In this document: positions 17,997 through 27,730 of the stretch, in pieces | Layout of the letters: each line of letters starts with the position of its first letter | Numbering within the stretch: the stretch's first letter is position 1 | Assembly (NCBI GenBank): GCA_000413015.1 | Contig: KE332515.1 | Location: 1,911,069-1,975,068 of the forward strand | Direction: 5' to 3' | Length of the DNA: 64,000 nt | DNA from: Treponema socranskii subsp. paredis ATCC 35535 | GTDB taxonomy: Bacteria; Spirochaetota; Spirochaetia; Treponematales; Treponemataceae | Program-made: the position numbers and the translations under genes | The notes under the pieces: generated by a model | What the model was told of the DNA's origin: nothing | The model's input: the letters and a program-made list of their open reading frames with translations, nothing else | Database searches by the model: none

Positions 17997-18029
17997 GATT
18001 GTATATTTATGTACTAGGAGTGTATAAAT

Positions 18030-19334
18030 ATGCAATTAAACCATCCGAGCGATATGTGCTTTGTCGACGGCGGAGTGACCGCTCCGCAGGGCTTTACGGC
18101 AAACGGCGTTTTGTGCGGCATAAAAGCGAGCCGCAAAACTCCCGATACGGCGCTCATCTTTTCCGAAACGCGCTGCACTGCCGCCGCCGTTTTTACGCAA
18201 AACCGCGTGCAGGCCGAATGCGTAAAATTAACAAAAGAACATATCGCTTCGGGGTTTGCGCAGGCGGTGATCGCAAACAGCGGAAACGCGAATGCATGCA
18301 CGGGCGATCAGGGTGCCAAAGCCGCACGGCGTATGGCTTCGGCCGCTGCAAATGCGCTCGGCATCGGGGTGCGTGACGTGATCGTGTGTTCGACCGGCGT
18401 TATCGGCAGGCAGCTTCCCGTCGAAAAAATCGAAGCGAAAATCGATGAGCTGAAAAGCGGCCTCTCGAAAAAAAATCACGAAAAGGCGCGCGAAGCGATT
18501 ATGACGACCGACACGCAGTATAAAGAATGTGCCGTACAATTTACGCTCGGCGGAAAAACGGTGACGATCGGCGCCATGTGTAAAGGCAGCGGTATGATTC
18601 ACATCAATATGGGAACTATGCTCGGCTTTATCACGACCGACTGCGCCGTCTCTCAAGCGATGCTCCGTAAAGCGCTTTTCGAGAGCGCACGCGCGACGTA
18701 TAATTGCGTGTCCGTCGACGGAGATACGAGCACGAACGACACGCTCGCGATTTTGGCAAACGGTATGGCGGGCAACGCTCCGATCGAACGGGAGGACGGC
18801 GATTACGACGTATTTTTTGCGGCGCTCACCGCACTGAATACGGTTATGGCAAAAAAAATCGCAGCCGACGGAGAAGGGGCGAGCCGGCTCATCGAATGCA
18901 CGGTCACGGGCGCCAAAGATGTCGATACGGCGCGCACGCTTGCAAAGAGCGTGATTTCATCGAATCTCGTAAAAGCCGCGATGTTCGGCCGCGATGCGAA
19001 TTGGGGGCGGGTTTTGTGCGCGCTCGGCTATTCGGGTGCGGAATTTACGGCGGAAAAAACGTCGGTATATTTTTCGAGTGCGCCCGGTGTAAAATCCTCG
19101 TCGGATCCGCGCAAATGCGATACGTCGGGCGGCGAAGTGGAAGAGAGCCGAAAGATCGCCGTATTTGAAAACGGCGTTCCTCTGAACTTCGACGAAGCGC
19201 TCGCAAAAAAAATACTCGGCGAAAAAGAAGTCGAAATCCTCGTTGAACTGCAGGACGGAAAAGCCGAAGGCCGTGCGTGGGGATGTGACCTAACTTACGA
19301 TTATGTTAAAATAAACGGCGATTATCGGACATGA
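18030..19334 (+). CDS. argJ: Bifunctional glutamate N-acetyltransferase / ornithine acetyltransferase
   Basis: 434 residues. ArgJ recycles the acetyl group from N-acetylornithine to glutamate, so arginine synthesis runs in the cyclic mode. The precursor cleaves itself before the nucleophilic threonine; here the motif KGSGMIHINMGTMLGF puts Thr196 at that site (families usually have 'PNMATML'). CVSVDGDTSTNDT and the extreme C-terminus (YVKINGDYRT) also match. The start has TAGGAG 9 bp upstream. argB follows after a 360-bp repeat element that carries a terminator-like hairpin. Confidence 0.95.
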   Translation: MQLNHPSDMCFVDGGVTAPQGFTANGVLCGIKASRKTPDTALIFSETRCTAAAVFTQNRVQAECVKLTKEHIASGFAQAVIANSGNANACTGDQGAKAARRMASAAANALGIGVRDVIVCSTGVIGRQLPVEKIEAKIDELKSGLSKKNHEKAREAIMTTDTQYKECAVQFTLGGKTVTIGAMCKGSGMIHINMGTMLGFITTDCAVSQAMLRKALFESARATYNCVSVDGDTSTNDTLAILANGMAGNAPIEREDGDYDVFFAALTALNTVMAKKIAADGEGASRLIECTVTGAKDVDTARTLAKSVISSNLVKAAMFGRDANWGRVLCALGYSGAEFTAEKTSVYFSSAPGVKSSSDPRKCDTSGGEVEESRKIAVFENGVPLNFDEALAKKILGEKEVEILVELQDGKAEGRAWGCDLTYDYVKINGDYRT

Positions 19335-19410
19335 GCGAAAATGCGCGGTACAGTTCAAACGCCGCAAACGAAAGCGCGGTGCGGCCAACGGAGCTCACGC
19401 GCGGCGAAAG

Positions 19411-19772
19411 AGAGGTACGATAAAAAGCACCGTCTGAAATATCGCCGTCGCTGGAGTCTAGAGCCGAAAAACGCTGAAGCGTTTTTCTTTTATCGGAGAC
19501 ACTCGCGATTTCTGCGCATTGCTCGAAATCGCAGCGTTCTTATCTCGAGTTTGCTTGGATGTTTGCAGAAGACGTGTATACGTGGTGTTTCGATGAAAAT
19601 CGCATGAATACGATACGCTTTATTTTGCAAACTCGATTATTGAACATGTGCGCGCACGCGCATGGCTAAAAACTTTTTCGGAAATTGATTCGAAGTCTGC
19701 GAAAGCGGACACGTAGAATCAGTTCTTTACAGAACGAGCCGAAGGCTCTAATTTCCTGCAAAAGTTTTTATA
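19411..19772 (+). repeat. ~360-bp structured repeat element, copy A (between argJ and argB)
   Basis: A second copy lies inverted at 43337-43700. Hairpins are conserved between copies although loops differ: AAAAACGC...GCGTTTTT, GTCTGC-GAAA-GCGGAC (copy B GTCCGC-GCAA-GCGGAC), GAGCC-GAA-GGCTC and GTGCGC...GCGCAT. Both copies end 10-15 bp before the start codon of a gene on the same strand. A short conserved reading frame (CSKSQR.YLEFA.MFA) is frameshifted in this copy. Confidence 0.75.
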
Positions 19773-19782
19773 AGAGGAAGTT

Positions 19783-20709
19783 ATGACGACTGATACGGCA
19801 AACAATTCGACAGATGAACGGCAGCGCTGCGAAAATCGCGACCGCCCGCTCGACAATGCGCACTGGGCGGACGTGCTCGTACAAGCTATGCCGTATTTTA
19901 AAAAGTGGGTCGGCAAAGTCGTCGTCGTAAAGTACGGCGGCAACGCGATGCTCAACGACGAACTGAAAGCGGCGGTTATGAAAGACCTTGTGCTGCTCAA
20001 TACGATCGGCGTACACGTCGTACTCGTACACGGCGGCGGACCCGAAATCAACAAAATGCTCGATCGCGTCGGAAAAGAAAGCAAATTCGTCGACGGCTTG
20101 CGCTGTACCGACGCCGACACGATGGAAATCGTCGAAATGGTTTTGTCCGGAAAACTCAATAAAGAGATCGTCGGTATGCTGCTGCGCGAAGGCGGTAAAG
20201 CCGTCGGTTTGAGCGGCGTCGACGGCGGTTTGATCCGTGCAAAAAAAATCAACAACGATAAAATCGATTACGGCTATACGGGCGAAGTGACGGAAGTGCG
20301 TCCCGACATCGTCGTTTCCCTTTTGTCTCAAGGATTTATCCCCGTCATTTCGACCGTCGCGGTCGGAGAAGACGGGGACACGAATCGATACAATATCAAC
20401 GCGGATACCGCCGCCGCTAAAATCGCCGTCGCGCTGCATGCGGAAAAATTCGTACAGCTTACGAACGTGCCCGGCATTTTGCGCGACACCGGCGACTCGT
20501 CTTCCCTCATTGCCCGCGTATCGAGGGCGGAAGTCGAGTCTCTCGTAAATGACGGCACCGTTGCCGGCGGCATGATACCGAAAGTGGAGTGCTGCATAAC
20601 GGCGCTTACGGGAGGAGTGGAACGGACGCATATCATCGACGGACGGGTGCCGCATTCGCTCCTCATCGAAATGTTCAGCGATCGCGGTATCGGCACAATG
20701 ATTTATTAG
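19783..20709 (+). CDS. argB: Acetylglutamate kinase
   Basis: 308 residues. Phosphorylates N-acetylglutamate, usually the arginine-controlled step when ArgJ is present. The amino-acid-kinase fold shows VVVKYGGNAM, LVHGGGPEINKML and the substrate motif NINADTAAAKIA. The ~35-residue N-terminal extension preceding the kinase core is the feature of arginine-inhibited enzymes, so feedback inhibition is likely. GAGGAAG lies just before the ATG. It lies between two repeat elements in the order argJ-argB-argD. Confidence 0.95.
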   Translation: MTTDTANNSTDERQRCENRDRPLDNAHWADVLVQAMPYFKKWVGKVVVVKYGGNAMLNDELKAAVMKDLVLLNTIGVHVVLVHGGGPEINKMLDRVGKESKFVDGLRCTDADTMEIVEMVLSGKLNKEIVGMLLREGGKAVGLSGVDGGLIRAKKINNDKIDYGYTGEVTEVRPDIVVSLLSQGFIPVISTVAVGEDGDTNRYNINADTAAAKIAVALHAEKFVQLTNVPGILRDTGDSSSLIARVSRAEVESLVNDGTVAGGMIPKVECCITALTGGVERTHIIDGRVPHSLLIEMFSDRGIGTMIY

Positions 20710-20712
20710 GTT

Positions 20713-20995
20713 GAATGGAGAGTTTTGAAAATATTTAGCTGAATGAAGCGATGCTTACGGCGAAAATGACCGCTGTACAATTTTTGCAGTCATATGCGAA
20801 CGCGGCTTTCACAGCGGAATCCCCGCTTACGCTCCGGTTGTGCTTTTTTAAGCAAAGCTTCCGCAAGCTGAACGCACAAAGTCGCACGCGGGTCTCCCGC
20901 TGCTACGCCGCATCGCGCACATGTCAAGCGCTTTCGGCACGCGGTCGGAACTTCGCCGTAAGCATAATTTTATTTATTTTCAAAACTCGCCATTC
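20713..20995. mobile_element. MITE-like element with ~50-bp terminal inverted repeats, copy 1
   Basis: The left end GAATGG-A-GAGTTTTGAAAATA, then GATGCTTACGGCGAA, is mirrored at the right end as TTCGCCGTAAGCAT, then TATTTTCAAAACTC-GC-CATTC. No protein is encoded. A diverged relative lies at 61142-61317. A hairpin TTTTGAGTTTTGGCAAACTCAAAA follows at about 21023-21048. Confidence 0.6.
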
Positions 20996-21075
20996 AGTTG
21001 GTGAACGAAAAGGATAGAAGATTTTGAGTTTTGGCAAACTCAAAATTACTTTAATAATAAAACGAGGAGCGGATT

Positions 21076-22245
21076 ATGGAGAAAAAAATTGTTAATAATT
21101 ACGGAAGCTTCGACGTCGTTTTTGTAAAAGGCGAGGGTGCCGTTCTCTTCGACGCGGAAGGAAAGCGCTATATCGATTTTATCGCAGGTATCGGCGTAAA
21201 CTCTCTCGGGCACAACTACGCGCCGCTCGTCGAAGCCGTACAAAAACAGGCTGCGCGTGAAATCCATATTTCGAATTATTATCTGTCGGATGAGGGTATC
21301 GCATTTGCGGAAGAACTGCTTTCGGCGACGGGATTTTCCGGAGGCTTTTTCGGCAACAGCGGCGCGGAAGCGAACGAAGCTGCGATCAAGCTTGCTCGGA
21401 AATACGGCTATATGAACGGCGGAGAAAAGCGCCGCACGATCTATACGCTCGAACAATCGTTTCACGGCAGAACGCTTGCGACGCTGACCGCGACGGGACA
21501 GGAAAAATTTCATCCGCCGTATTTTGCTCCCTATGTCGCCGATTTTAAAACGATCAAAGCGAACGATTGGGGCGTACTCGAAACGGCGTTCGACGATACG
21601 ACTGCCGCTCTGCTCATAGAATGCGTGCAGGGCGAAGGCGGCGTAAACCTCGTCGATGCCGAATGGGCGTGCGCAGTATCCGATGCCGCGCGCAAGGCGG
21701 GAGCGATCGTTATGGCCGACGAAGTGCAGACCGGCATGGGGCGCTGCGGTACGCTTTTGGCAAGCGAACGGCTCGGCTTTTGTCCTGACGTCGTCACACT
21801 TGCAAAGGGAATCGCTGGCGGTATTCCTATGGGAGCCTGTCTTTTCCGCGGCAAAGCCGACAAAGTGTTTTCCTCGGGCGATCATCAATCGACCTTTGCG
21901 GGAAATCCGCTTGCGTGCAGCGCAGGCCGTGTCGTGCTCAAAACGCTTTCCGCCCCCGGATTTTTGGATGGCGTAAATCGAAAGGGCGATTATATGAGGA
22001 GCGTCATTTCCGGCTGGAAGATTCCGATCGTTACCGACGTGCGCGGGCTCGGTCTCATGATCGGCACGGAAATCGCGGGAAAGATAAAACCCTTCGATGT
22101 GGAAAAGCGCTGCCTTGAAAAAGGATTGTGCGTGTCGATCGCGGGTACAAACGTGATCCGCTTTTTGCCGCCGCTTACGATCACGGACGAAGAGATGGAC
22201 GCAGGGCTTGCAATATTCCGGAGCGTGCTCGAAGAGTATGCTTGA
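21076..22245 (+). CDS. argD: Acetylornithine aminotransferase
   Basis: 389 residues, a class III PLP enzyme converting N-acetylglutamate semialdehyde to N-acetylornithine. It shows the PLP-binding pattern FGNSGAEANEAAIKLAR, the FHGRTLATLTATGQ loop, ADEVQTGMGRCG with the ring-stacking Asp, and LAKGIAGGIPMGA with the Schiff-base lysine. CGAGGAG precedes the ATG. It closes the argJ-argB-argD set; argC, argF, argG and argH are not in the window. Confidence 0.93.
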   Translation: MEKKIVNNYGSFDVVFVKGEGAVLFDAEGKRYIDFIAGIGVNSLGHNYAPLVEAVQKQAAREIHISNYYLSDEGIAFAEELLSATGFSGGFFGNSGAEANEAAIKLARKYGYMNGGEKRRTIYTLEQSFHGRTLATLTATGQEKFHPPYFAPYVADFKTIKANDWGVLETAFDDTTAALLIECVQGEGGVNLVDAEWACAVSDAARKAGAIVMADEVQTGMGRCGTLLASERLGFCPDVVTLAKGIAGGIPMGACLFRGKADKVFSSGDHQSTFAGNPLACSAGRVVLKTLSAPGFLDGVNRKGDYMRSVISGWKIPIVTDVRGLGLMIGTEIAGKIKPFDVEKRCLEKGLCVSIAGTNVIRFLPPLTITDEEMDAGLAIFRSVLEEYA

Positions 22246-22283
22246 TGAAAGGTGAAGTGATAATTGTCAAAGAAATGAGATGA

Positions 22284-23300
22284 GTGAAATATAATATGGG
22301 AGGGAACAAAATCGATGTTAATGAACTGAAGAACAAAGAAAAGCAAATAATCTATAAACATTTATGGGCAAATCAAAATTTTGATTTTAATATTATTAAA
22401 AGAGGTGTGTCAGATCCCTCTTATGAATTTGAATTTGCAGATAAGGATTCCGCGTCTTTTGTGAGCGAATCCTTGGCGAATAATTTCGGTATCGAAAAAG
22501 AAAAATATTTGTTTATAGAAAAATTCGGAATGTCATGTTCCGGAACCGGCGGAGAATTAAAGAAAATCACAACATTGCATTCATCCTCTTTGTGTGCATT
22601 GTTATTCTTTTTTAATGTAGATAATATGCCTTTGAAAATGCGGGGGTTGGAAAACTGCGAATTTACACAGTCGTTTTTTGAATTCAAAAATAAAGTAATA
22701 AGATATTCCTCAAATATCGATGTTGTTCTTTTAGGAAAAAATAAGATAACGAATAAAAAGGTGATTCTATTTCTTGAATCAAAATTTTCGGAATATATAA
22801 CAGGAATAAATAAAAAAGACACCAAATATAAAATCGGAAAAGCATATTTTAAGGGAGGCTGTTTTAGTAAGCCTATCTATGATGAATTAAATTCGCGAGG
22901 AAGCTTACATTATAATGAAAAAGACGGGAGCTTTACGGCTTCAAAGCCTAAATACATTGAAGGATTAAAACAGATTGTTTCTCATTATTATGGAATTAGG
23001 AATTTTTTCATATCCGATTATTACGAAAAAGATAACCGGAACTTGGATGCCGTAAAAAAATACGGTGCCGAAGAATTTATTTTAGGCGAAATAATATTTG
23101 ATAATTTCGGAAAAGAATTGGCAGATACGTTAAAGTCTTATGAAGAAGATTACGGACAATTGGCTGAAATAATTAATAATCAATGTAAAAAAGATAAAAT
23201 CGGTAACTTTAGAATTCTCACCGAATTGTTAAAATACTCCGACTTAAAAGATTATATCTCGGAATTTCCGAAAATTAAAAACTTCTATTTTGGAAAGTAG
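22284..23300 (+). CDS. AT-rich hypothetical with PD-(D/E)XK-nuclease-like motif
   Basis: 338 residues if the GTG at 22284 is used; the ATG at 22296 is an alternative. The gene is visibly richer in A and T than its neighbours, suggesting recent acquisition. The centre reads NIDVVLLG (Asp146), a short loop, then VILFLESKFSEY (Glu165, Lys167), preceded by FFEF (Glu133). This is the arrangement of a restriction-endonuclease-like fold, and the surrounding strand pattern agrees. I do not recognise the family. It is not accompanied by a methyltransferase or other defence gene. A nuclease role is inference from the motif. Confidence 0.55.
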   Translation: MKYNMGGNKIDVNELKNKEKQIIYKHLWANQNFDFNIIKRGVSDPSYEFEFADKDSASFVSESLANNFGIEKEKYLFIEKFGMSCSGTGGELKKITTLHSSSLCALLFFFNVDNMPLKMRGLENCEFTQSFFEFKNKVIRYSSNIDVVLLGKNKITNKKVILFLESKFSEYITGINKKDTKYKIGKAYFKGGCFSKPIYDELNSRGSLHYNEKDGSFTASKPKYIEGLKQIVSHYYGIRNFFISDYYEKDNRNLDAVKKYGAEEFILGEIIFDNFGKELADTLKSYEEDYGQLAEIINNQCKKDKIGNFRILTELLKYSDLKDYISEFPKIKNFYFGK

Positions 23301-23505
23301 ATAAGTTTGTGTTTCGACGCGATTACTAAAAGACAGTAATGTTTGAAACTCGGAACAGATTTTTAAAATACTTTGGATTGTATTTTTTCACTCGGATTAT
23401 TCGCTGTTTCACTCAAAACAAGAAATCTTTCATAACAGTATTTACGGTAAACAACGCGTCCTCTTTGTCCGAAAACAGAGTTTCTCCTATCGCATAATTC
23501 TAATG

Positions 23506-23534
23506 TTGTTCATTTTCACAAAATCCGCTAAAAT
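23506..23534 (+). promoter_or_regulatory. Promoter of the gatCAB cluster
   Basis: TTGTTC (23506-23511), 17 bp, TAAAAT (23529-23534). The gatC ATG begins 8 bp after the -10 box, with no ribosome site. Confidence 0.5.
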
Positions 23535-23542
23535 AATCCATC

Positions 23543-23851
23543 ATGGCTACACATACGACGATCGATGAAGATACGCTCGAAAAGCTGCTGTATCTTTCCC
23601 GGCTTTCGCCCGAAAGCACCAATTTAACGATATTAAAAAAGCAGGTCGATGAAATCATCGGCTATTTCGAACTCTTGTCGAAATACGACGACAGCGAAAA
23701 TCCATACGATGCGTATCCGTCGACGGAGGCGGATAAACTGCGCAAAGACGAAGTCGTAGCGGGCTTGGCTATGAGCGATGTAAAAAAGATTTCGAAAGAT
23801 TTTATGGACGGCTATTTTCAAGTGCCGAAAGTATTGGGCGAGGGCGCGTGA
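23543..23851 (+). CDS. gatC: Asp/Glu-tRNA amidotransferase subunit C
   Basis: 102 residues, the small subunit that holds GatA and GatB together. Family features are the N-terminal LEKLLYLSRLSPES helix, the EIIGYFELL helix and the closing DGYFQVPKVL. The message is probably leaderless (see the promoter at 23506). Its stop overlaps the gatA start, so translation is coupled. Confidence 0.93.
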   Translation: MATHTTIDEDTLEKLLYLSRLSPESTNLTILKKQVDEIIGYFELLSKYDDSENPYDAYPSTEADKLRKDEVVAGLAMSDVKKISKDFMDGYFQVPKVLGEGA

Positions 23852-25350
23852 TGAATACGATACGTGATATGCGCGCGGCGCTGAAAGAAGGATCTGCGAC
23901 GAGCGCGGACATTATTAAAAAATCGGCGGCGGCTTTTGAAGCGGATAAAAAATCGGCAGCTCCTCTCAACGCCTTTCTTGAAATATATGAAGATGCGTTT
24001 GCAAAAGCCGAAGCGGCGGACGCGGAAATCGCGAGGGCGCGCAGTTCCGGCTCGCTCGACGCGCTCTTTTCGGAAAAGCCGCTTTTGGGTTTGCCGTTTG
24101 CGAACAAAGACAATATTTCGGCGAAGGGCAAGCGTTTAACCTGCGCGAGCAAAATCCTCGAAGGCTATGTCGCTCCCTACGATGCGACGGTGATCGCGCG
24201 ACTGGAAAAAGCGGGCGCCGTTCCGCTCGGCCGCTGCAATCAGGACGAATTTGCGATGGGTTCTTCGACCGAGTATTCGGTTTACGGAGCGACGAGAAAT
24301 CCCGTAAACCGCGATTATGTTTCAGGCGGTTCGTCGGGCGGTTCGACCGCCGCCGTTGCCGCGAATCAGGCGGTTTTCGGACTCGGTACCGAAACGGGCG
24401 GCTCGGTGCGCTTGCCGGCAAGTTATTGCGGCGTGTACGGGTTAAAGCCGACGTACGGCGTTTTGAGCAGATGGGGTGTCGTCGCATACGGCAGCTCTCT
24501 CGATCAAGTCGGCATCCTCGCGCACACGCCGTCGGATATCGCCGAAGCGCTTTACGCGATGTGCGGCGCCGATATGTACGACGATACGAGCGCGGATTTG
24601 CCTGAGAAAGAAAAATTATTAAATCTCAAACCCTGCGGAGACGCGCCGTTTTCCTCTTTGAAAATTGCGCTCATCCGTCAATTCCTCGAAAACAAGGGGC
24701 TCGACGCGGACGTCGGAAAAGTCTTCGACGAAACGCGCAAGTGGTTTGAAAGCAGGGGCGCGAAAATCGAAGTCGTCGATATGCCGGTCATGGATGCCTC
24801 CGTCGCAAGTTATTACGTACTCGCGCTTGCCGAAGCCGCGTCGAATTTGAGCCGCTTTGACGGAATCCGTTACGGCCGCCGCGTCGATACGGGAGAAGGC
24901 TACGACGAGCTGTATGTGCATACGAGAAGCGAAGGCTTCGGGGCGGAAGTAAAACGCAGGATCGTCATCGGCAATTATGTTTTATCCGAGCAGTTTTCCG
25001 GCGACACGTACAAAAAAGGCATGACGGTGCGCGCGCGCATTCAGCGCGAAATGGCCGCTCTCTTTAAAACCTACGATGCGGTGCTTTGTCCCGTCTGTCC
25101 GACACCGGCGTTTAAGCTCGGCCAAAAAACGGATAATCCGCTCGAAATGTATTTGAGCGATCTCTTCGTCAACTTCGTAAACCTTGCGCGCATCACCTCT
25201 CTTTCGGTACCGGCCGGTATCACAAAAGAAGGGCTGCCCGTCGGTATTCAATTCGTCGGGCCGATGTTCGGCGAAGTGAAGATACTTGAACTTGCCGAGG
25301 CGTGGGAAGCCGATCATCCCGGCTGCGGCATGCCGCTCGGTACTAAGTGA
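23851..25350 (+). CDS. gatA: Asp/Glu-tRNA amidotransferase subunit A (amidase)
   Basis: 499 residues from the ATG at 23851, which overlaps the gatC stop by one base (TGATG). GatA frees ammonia from glutamine so that mischarged Glu-tRNA(Gln) or Asp-tRNA(Asn) can be amidated. The amidase triad is visible: lysine in LPFANKDN, the cis-serine in SGGSSGGSTAAV and the nucleophile serine in GTETGGSVRLPAS. Length is normal. An organism with gatCAB usually lacks a glutaminyl-tRNA synthetase. Confidence 0.96.
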   Translation: MNTIRDMRAALKEGSATSADIIKKSAAAFEADKKSAAPLNAFLEIYEDAFAKAEAADAEIARARSSGSLDALFSEKPLLGLPFANKDNISAKGKRLTCASKILEGYVAPYDATVIARLEKAGAVPLGRCNQDEFAMGSSTEYSVYGATRNPVNRDYVSGGSSGGSTAAVAANQAVFGLGTETGGSVRLPASYCGVYGLKPTYGVLSRWGVVAYGSSLDQVGILAHTPSDIAEALYAMCGADMYDDTSADLPEKEKLLNLKPCGDAPFSSLKIALIRQFLENKGLDADVGKVFDETRKWFESRGAKIEVVDMPVMDASVASYYVLALAEAASNLSRFDGIRYGRRVDTGEGYDELYVHTRSEGFGAEVKRRIVIGNYVLSEQFSGDTYKKGMTVRARIQREMAALFKTYDAVLCPVCPTPAFKLGQKTDNPLEMYLSDLFVNFVNLARITSLSVPAGITKEGLPVGIQFVGPMFGEVKILELAEAWEADHPGCGMPLGTK

Positions 25351-25407
25351 AATTATTAATTAATTATATCGGCAGATCGCCCGAGTGCGGTTTTTTAGGA
25401 ATGATGT

Positions 25408-26937
25408 ATGGCAATCGATAAATACGAAATCGTAATAGGCTGCGAAATACATACGCAGCTTTTAACAAAGACAAAAGCGTTTTGCGCGTGCGAAAACCGC
25501 TACGGCGGTATGCCCGATACGCGCGTGTGTCCCGTGTGTCTCGGACTTCCCGGTGCGATGCCGCGCGTAAGCGAAGGCTACGTCGAACTCGGCGCCGTTG
25601 CGGGGCAGGCGCTCAACTGCCGCATCGCACGATTTACGAAATTCGACCGTAAGCATTATTTTTATCCCGATTTGGCAAAGGGCTATCAGATCACGCAGTA
25701 TGATATTCCGTTGTGCGCCGACGGGTATGTCGATTTGCCCTTTATCCATTATCCGGAAGACGAACGTCCCGGCGGAGCGAAGTGCCGTACGGTGAATTTC
25801 AAAGGCGAAAACTGCATCGTCGACAACCGCTACCGCCGCGTGCGGATCGAGCGCATTCACCTCGAAGAAGACGTCGGAAAATCGCTGCACCTTGAAGGCG
25901 CGCATTCGTATATCGACTATAACCGCTGCGGTACTCCGCTTATCGAAATCGTAACGAAGCCCGATATTACCGGTCCCGAAGAGGCGGCTCTCTTTATGCA
26001 GACCGTGCAGGAGATCCTCCGCTACGTCAAAGTGACGAAGGGAAATCTCGAAGAAGGCAATATGCGCTGCGACGCGAATATCAATTTGAACGTGTGGGAA
26101 AACGGCACGCTGTATCATACTCCCATTTCCGAAATCAAAAACCTGAATTCGTTCCGCGCGATAAAAGACGCGTGTACCTATGAATCGAAACGCCAGCTCA
26201 AAGAATTCGAAACCGATCGGCAGCCCTTTAACGCGGGTTTTAAAGTGACGATGGGCTGGGACGAAGCGAAGGGTGAAACGGTCGTTCAGCGCACGAAGAA
26301 TTCCTTCGTCGATTACCGCTTTGTCGTCGAGCCGGACATCAAACCTTTCAGCGTCAGCGAAGCGCTTATCGCTCGGGCAAAAGAAGCGGTCGGAGAGTTG
26401 CCCGAAGCGAAGCGCGTGCGTTTTATGAAAGAATACTCTCTTTCTTCGTTCGATGCGGAAACGCTGACTGCGACGCGCGAGCTTGCGCTGTGGTTCGAAG
26501 AAGCCGCAAAAAAATCGAAGAGCCCGAAGCGTGCCGCAAACCTCATCCTCACCGAACTGCTCGCAGTCTTAAACGAAAAGCAGGAAACGATCGATTCCGT
26601 TTCGATTACGCCGCTGCACATCGCGGAACTTGCGGACGCCCTCGAAACCGATAAGATCACGAGCAAGCAGGGAAAGATCGTTTTTGAAAAGATGCTTGCA
26701 ACGAAAAAGCTGCCGTCGGAAATTATTAAAGAAGAAGGCATGGAGCAGGTAAACGATACCGATGCGATCGAAAAGATCGTCGAAAGCGTGCTTGCCGCAA
26801 ATCCGCAGGCCGTCGCCGATTTTAAAAACGGCAAGACGAATGCGCTCGGCTGGCTTATGGGGCAAGTGATGAAAGAGTCGCACGGAAAAGCGAACCCGAA
26901 ACAGGCGACGGAAATGCTCAAGGAAAGACTATCGTAA
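25408..26937 (+). CDS. gatB: Asp/Glu-tRNA amidotransferase subunit B
   Basis: 509 residues. GatB binds the tRNA and activates the misacylated amino acid with ATP. The N-terminus (YEIVIGCEIHTQLLTKTKAF), the zinc-site CPVCLGLPGAMP, and KHYFYPDLAKGYQITQYD are family hallmarks. The C-terminal helical/YqeY domain with NALGWLMGQVMK is intact. It follows gatA after 57 bp, with AGGAATGATGT as ribosome site. Confidence 0.96.
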   Translation: MAIDKYEIVIGCEIHTQLLTKTKAFCACENRYGGMPDTRVCPVCLGLPGAMPRVSEGYVELGAVAGQALNCRIARFTKFDRKHYFYPDLAKGYQITQYDIPLCADGYVDLPFIHYPEDERPGGAKCRTVNFKGENCIVDNRYRRVRIERIHLEEDVGKSLHLEGAHSYIDYNRCGTPLIEIVTKPDITGPEEAALFMQTVQEILRYVKVTKGNLEEGNMRCDANINLNVWENGTLYHTPISEIKNLNSFRAIKDACTYESKRQLKEFETDRQPFNAGFKVTMGWDEAKGETVVQRTKNSFVDYRFVVEPDIKPFSVSEALIARAKEAVGELPEAKRVRFMKEYSLSSFDAETLTATRELALWFEEAAKKSKSPKRAANLILTELLAVLNEKQETIDSVSITPLHIAELADALETDKITSKQGKIVFEKMLATKKLPSEIIKEEGMEQVNDTDAIEKIVESVLAANPQAVADFKNGKTNALGWLMGQVMKESHGKANPKQATEMLKERLS

Positions 26938-27125
26938 AAGGCAGGATCGACGCGCGGCGGGAGCGTCAGTAGACGAAAATCGTACACTTTCGGTTCAGCC
27001 GAATCGCTTACATATGCTGTGGTAGACGCTGCGTATTATTCACGTAAAAATCCGACAAAACGATTTGCGTCATTCATGTGTCGCGGCGGCATGCTGCCGG
27101 CCGGCTTTTTAGGGCGGAACAAAAA

Positions 27126-27626
27126 ATGGAATATAAAATTACAGTAAATATTACTTTAGAAGATTATAAAAGTTTTATTTTCGATAATATAATGCAAAAA
27201 AAGGTTTCGCTTATATTTTCACTTTGCCTTATTTTGATCGGATTTATTATTACATTTGTGGATTTTATATTAACAAGGAATTATTCAATTTATATGAATA
27301 TTTTTTTATTTATTATTCTTTTTCTTATTATACTCATGATAAAAATACCGCGTAGACTTTCTAAGATATATAATTCTGATGCATTATTACATGAAAATTA
27401 TTTATTAACAATAACGGAAAATTTTATTAAAGAAGAATCGGATCGAGGTTCGTTCTCTTACAAAACTGATGACTTTCAAAAAGTGTTATTTGGTAAAAAA
27501 GTTATTTCCATGAATATTTCACAACAAAGAGCTATTGTAATACCATGGCATTGTTTTTCTTCAAAAGAAGAAGAGACCGAAATCGAGAATTTTATAAAAA
27601 TAAATTATTTGAAAATTAATAAATAG
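27126..27626 (+). CDS. YcxB-like membrane protein
   Basis: 166 residues, AT-rich against its surroundings. Two adjacent membrane helices (about 27-47 and 55-77) are followed by a soluble C-terminal domain with the strand pattern YLLTITENFIKEES...ISMNISQQRAIVIPWHCFSSKEE seen in the YcxB family. Biochemical function of that family is unknown. It has an AGGGCGG site and no partner genes. The composition suggests recent transfer. Confidence 0.55.
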   Translation: MEYKITVNITLEDYKSFIFDNIMQKKVSLIFSLCLILIGFIITFVDFILTRNYSIYMNIFLFIILFLIILMIKIPRRLSKIYNSDALLHENYLLTITENFIKEESDRGSFSYKTDDFQKVLFGKKVISMNISQQRAIVIPWHCFSSKEEETEIENFIKINYLKINK

Positions 27627-27694
27627 GTATATTTGCCGCGCTGTTTTTAAAGCCGCCGAAACGGTCAAGCCGTGTCACGGCGGCATACGTACTG

Positions 27695-27723
27695 TGGCAA
27701 AACCGGCTTTTTTTCGCTATACT
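27695..27723 (+). promoter_or_regulatory. Promoter for the gene at 27731 (leaderless)
   Basis: TGGCAA (27695-27700), 17 bp, TATACT (27718-27723); the ATG starts 7 bp after the -10 box. Confidence 0.5.
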
Positions 27724-27730
27724 GTCAGCA

